From Hyphococcus luteus (lineage in GTDB: Bacteria; Pseudomonadota; Alphaproteobacteria; Caulobacterales; Parvularculaceae), in contig NZ_PJCH01000009.1 of assembly GCF_002943565.1 (NCBI RefSeq), positions 95,689-159,688 on the forward strand: DNA of 64,000 nucleotides. Reading direction: 5' to 3'. Position numbers and translations under genes: made by a program. Shown piece by piece: positions 61,499 through 64,000 of this stretch (its first letter is position 1; each line of letters starts with the position of its first letter). The notes beneath the pieces were generated by a model. It was not told the origin of the DNA. It did no database searches and saw only the letters and a list, made by a program, of their open reading frames with translations.

Positions 61499-63001
61499 GT
61501 GAAAGAGAAAACTGATATTGCCTTGGAGCGTTCGCACTTCATTCCGGTGACCGCTTTCGATCTTGTTGTGTTCGGGGCGGCGGGCGATCTGTCTTTGCGC
61601 AAGCTCATTCCGGCGTTGTTTCACCGCTGGCGCGACAACCAGATTCCGGCGGAATCGAAAATCGTCGGCGTATCGCGCACGGCCATGGATGATGACGCGT
61701 TCCGCAAGCTGGCGATCGAAAGTTTCCGCAAATTCCATCCCGATGAGATCATCGACGACAGCGAATGGGCGGCTTTCGCAAGCCAGCTTTATTATGCGGA
61801 GCTTGACGCGGTCAAAGAGGGCGGCGAGGGCTGGGCCCGGCTGAAAGACCTGCTCTCCGGCGGAGAAGACAAGCAGCGGGTGTTTTATCTCGCGCTCGCG
61901 CCCGGCCTTTACGGCGCCGTCAGCGCCAATATCGATGCGGCGGGATTGAAGTCGCCCGGCGCGCGCATCGTTCTTGAAAAGCCCATCGGCACGGATCTTC
62001 AAAGCGCGCACGCCATCAACGAGGCGGTGGGCGCGGTCTTCGAGGAAGAGTCGATTTTCCGCATCGATCATTATCTGGGCAAGGAGACGGTGCAGAACCT
62101 GATCGTGCTGCGTTTCATGAACTCGCTCTTCGAGCCGGTGTGGAACGCCAACGCCATCGATCATATCGAGATCACGGTGGCTGAATCCATCGGCGCGGGC
62201 GGGCGGGCCAGCTATTACGACAAGGCCGGGGCTCTGCGCGACATGGTGCAGAACCATCTGTTGCAGCTTTTATGTCTCGTCGCCATGGAGCCGCCGCTCG
62301 ACCTTTCGCCGGACACGCTGCGCGATGAAAAGATCAAGGTGTTGCGCGCGCTGCGGCCGATCACGAAAGACAATGCGCGCCAGACAACGGTGCGCGGCCA
62401 GTACGGCAAGGGCGCCGCGGACAGCGAAGTGGCGCCGGGTTACGCCGAAGAGTTGGGCGCTGAAAGCACGACCGAAACCTTCGTCGCCATCAAAGCCAAT
62501 ATCGACAACTGGCGCTGGAAGGGCATGCCGATTTACCTGCGCACCGGCAAACGCATGAAAGACCGGCGTTCGGAGATTATCATTCAGTTCAAGGAAGTCG
62601 CCCACGCGCTCATCAATGACGGCGGGCCCTTGCCGCCGACGCGCATGGTCATCCGGTTGCAGCCCGATGAGGGCGTGCGGTTGTTGCTGGTGACCAAGGA
62701 TCCCGGGCCGGGCGGCATGCGTCTTCGCTATGTGCCGTTGAACCTTTCTTACGCCGACGCATTCAAGGCGCGCTATCCGGACGCTTATGAGCGGCTCTTG
62801 ATGGCGGTGGTGCGCGGCGATCTCGCGCTTTTCATGCGGCGCGACGAAGTCGAGGCGGCGTGGCGCTGGGTCGACGGCATTCTTGAGGCGTGGGAGGCCG
62901 ACGGCACGCCGGCTTACGCATACGCTGCCGGAACGGAAGGCCCGGCTCAGGCGGCGATGATGCTCGACCGGGACGGGCGCGAATGGTTCGAGGGCGTCTG
63001 A
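61499..63001 (+). CDS. zwf: Glucose-6-phosphate dehydrogenase
   Basis: First step of the oxidative pentose phosphate and Entner-Doudoroff routes (500 residues). NADP site LVVFGAAGDLSLRKLIPALF, the catalytic RIDHYLGKETVQNLIVLRFM, and YDKAGALRDMVQNHLLQLLC. GTG start at 61499 gives MKEKTDIALERSHF; the ribosome site is weak. One base separates it from pgl, and edd follows, so the window's end is the start of the Entner-Doudoroff operon zwf-pgl-edd. Confidence 0.97.
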   Translation: MKEKTDIALERSHFIPVTAFDLVVFGAAGDLSLRKLIPALFHRWRDNQIPAESKIVGVSRTAMDDDAFRKLAIESFRKFHPDEIIDDSEWAAFASQLYYAELDAVKEGGEGWARLKDLLSGGEDKQRVFYLALAPGLYGAVSANIDAAGLKSPGARIVLEKPIGTDLQSAHAINEAVGAVFEEESIFRIDHYLGKETVQNLIVLRFMNSLFEPVWNANAIDHIEITVAESIGAGGRASYYDKAGALRDMVQNHLLQLLCLVAMEPPLDLSPDTLRDEKIKVLRALRPITKDNARQTTVRGQYGKGAADSEVAPGYAEELGAESTTETFVAIKANIDNWRWKGMPIYLRTGKRMKDRRSEIIIQFKEVAHALINDGGPLPPTRMVIRLQPDEGVRLLLVTKDPGPGGMRLRYVPLNLSYADAFKARYPDAYERLLMAVVRGDLALFMRRDEVEAAWRWVDGILEAWEADGTPAYAYAAGTEGPAQAAMMLDRDGREWFEGV

Positions 63002-63002
63002 G

Positions 63003-63704
63003 GTGAAACGGATCGACTTTGCCTCGCGCGATGACATGGCGGAGCAACTTGCCGGTGATGTTGCAGACCGCTTGCGCCGGGCGCTCGAAGAGCGGGGCGG
63101 GGCGGCGATGGCGCTTTCCGGCGGGTCGACGCCGGCGGGCCTTTACGAGGCTTTGTCGAAACGCGATCTCGATTGGGCGAACGTGACGGCGGCCTTGGTG
63201 GATGAACGCTGGGTCGCGCCGGGCGAAGAGGGCTCGAATGAAAGTTTCGTGTGCGCCAAGCTGCAACAAAACAGGGCCGCGGATGTTCGCTTTGTGGGGA
63301 TGTGGTCCGATGCGCCGACCCCGGCGGAAGGCTTGGCCGCGGCGGAAGCCCGCTATGAAACAGTGAAAGGATCTTTCGATGTGGTCGTGCTCGGCATGGG
63401 GCCGGACGGGCATACGGCGTCGTGGTTTCCTCATGCGCAGGGCCTCGGTCGTGCGCTTGACGCCGGCGGCGTGCGCCTTGCGGCGGTGAAAGCGCAAAAA
63501 AGCGCCGTGACCGGAGAGCATCTCGATCGCATGACGCTGACACTCGGCGCGGTTAGCGAAGCGCATTATATCTGTTTATTGATGACGGGCGTGGAAAAGC
63601 GAAGCGTATTCGAGCAGGCGTTAAAAGCCGGGCCGGTCGAAGACATGCCTGTTCGCGCGATTATCCGCATGCGGCCCGATTTGTCTGTATGCTGGGCCCC
63701 GTGA
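63003..63704 (+). CDS. pgl: 6-phosphogluconolactonase
   Basis: Hydrolyses 6-phosphogluconolactone (233 residues). AAMALSGGSTPAGLYEALSK, ALVDERWVAPGEEGSNESFV and LGMGPDGHTASWFPHA are the NagB/DevB-type family signatures. GTG start at 63003, one base after the zwf stop. Confidence 0.96.
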   Translation: MKRIDFASRDDMAEQLAGDVADRLRRALEERGGAAMALSGGSTPAGLYEALSKRDLDWANVTAALVDERWVAPGEEGSNESFVCAKLQQNRAADVRFVGMWSDAPTPAEGLAAAEARYETVKGSFDVVVLGMGPDGHTASWFPHAQGLGRALDAGGVRLAAVKAQKSAVTGEHLDRMTLTLGAVSEAHYICLLMTGVEKRSVFEQALKAGPVEDMPVRAIIRMRPDLSVCWAP

Positions 63705-63726
63705 AGGGCTTGGCGAAGGAGTTTCT

Positions 63727-64000
63727 GTGGCGAAACTGAATGACGTTCTGGCGCGGGTGACGGACCGCGTGCGCGAGAAAAGCCGGAAGACGCGCGAGGC
63801 GTATCTGAAACAGATGCGCGCGGCCGCCTCGGAAGGCCCGCATCGCTCGCACGTATCGTGTGGAAACCTTGCGCACGCCGCCGCGGCCTGCGGGGCCGAT
63901 GAAAAACGCGCGCTTGCGAAAGGCGGCGGGCCGAACATCGCCATCGTCACCGCTTATAACGACATGCTTTCCGCGCATCAGCCGCTCGGGGCCTATCCCG
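63727..64000 (+). CDS. edd: Phosphogluconate dehydratase (5' part, runs off the window)
   Basis: Entner-Doudoroff dehydratase making KDPG; an Fe-S enzyme of the IlvD/Edd family. The first 91 codons are present, from the GTG at 63727 (AAGGAG six bases upstream) to the window edge: RKTREAYLKQMRAAASEGPH, CGNLAHAAAACG and NIAIVTAYNDMLSAHQPLGA, matching the Edd N terminus. Frame is intact to the last base. Third gene after zwf and pgl. Confidence 0.95.
   Translation, partial: MAKLNDVLARVTDRVREKSRKTREAYLKQMRAAASEGPHRSHVSCGNLAHAAAACGADEKRALAKGGGPNIAIVTAYNDMLSAHQPLGAYP

Overview
The window is GC-rich chromosomal DNA of an alphaproteobacterium. This rests on a circularly permuted two-piece tmRNA gene, a ChvI/ChvG-type two-component pair followed by an EIIA-Man homologue and HPr, an SspB of the alphaproteobacterial type, the Mrp-HflK-HflC-DegP order, and the Entner-Doudoroff set zwf-pgl-edd. 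A VPLPA-CTERM protein, a FecA-like receptor and a Na+-symporter hint at an aquatic Parvularcula/Hyphomonas-like lineage; that placement is inference only.

Layout. 1-4415: end of an unknown gene, cysQ, a small hypothetical gene, then an exopolysaccharide priming glycosyltransferase and UDP-glucose dehydrogenase. 4454-4828: dispersed repeat, copy A. 4864-8443: DUF4174-like protein, and a phospholipid operon (TetR regulator, PlsC acyltransferase, LplT-like MFS) behind a promoter framed by two matching palindromes. 8667-11852: yajC-secD-secF, ended by a strong terminator. 11873-17943: sodB, squalene-synthase-like protein, ClC channel and a GlnE-like protein that has lost its catalytic motifs. 17956-18300: inverted copy B of the repeat. 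18342-21841: ribbon-helix-helix protein, fumC, sspB, permuted ssrA and a small HTH gene. 21996-23802: overlapping thyA-GNAT-folA.

23955-33374: secreted SnoaL-like protein, Mrp ATPase, hflK-hflC-degP membrane quality control, serB/miaA divergent pair, a second SnoaL-like protein and a TVP38/DedA-type membrane protein. 33535-39199: the rod-shape operon mreBCD-mrdA-rodA. 39252-43917: Hpt protein, NSS symporter, a compact transcript with a 25-codon ORF and exceptional Shine-Dalgarno sequence, and a lipoprotein penicillin acylase. 43906-46228: FecA-like TonB receptor with Fur-like operators. 46329-50759: pterin dehydratase, chvI-chvG, EIIA-HPr (hprK is not in its usual place), 1-Cys peroxiredoxin with a palindromic operator. 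50980-58194: RND pump and adaptor, and a blaI / M56-M23 fusion pair with paired BlaI-type operators. 58261-64000: esterase, VPLPA-CTERM protein, tRNA-Asp, 1.35 kb without a recognisable gene, then zwf-pgl-edd running off the right edge.

Most genes are housekeeping with tight operons. The parts that stand out are the paired modular repeat, the catalytically degenerate GlnE homologue, the small transcript at 41.5 kb, the M56-M23 sensor protein, and the regulatory palindromes that sit exactly on readable promoters.
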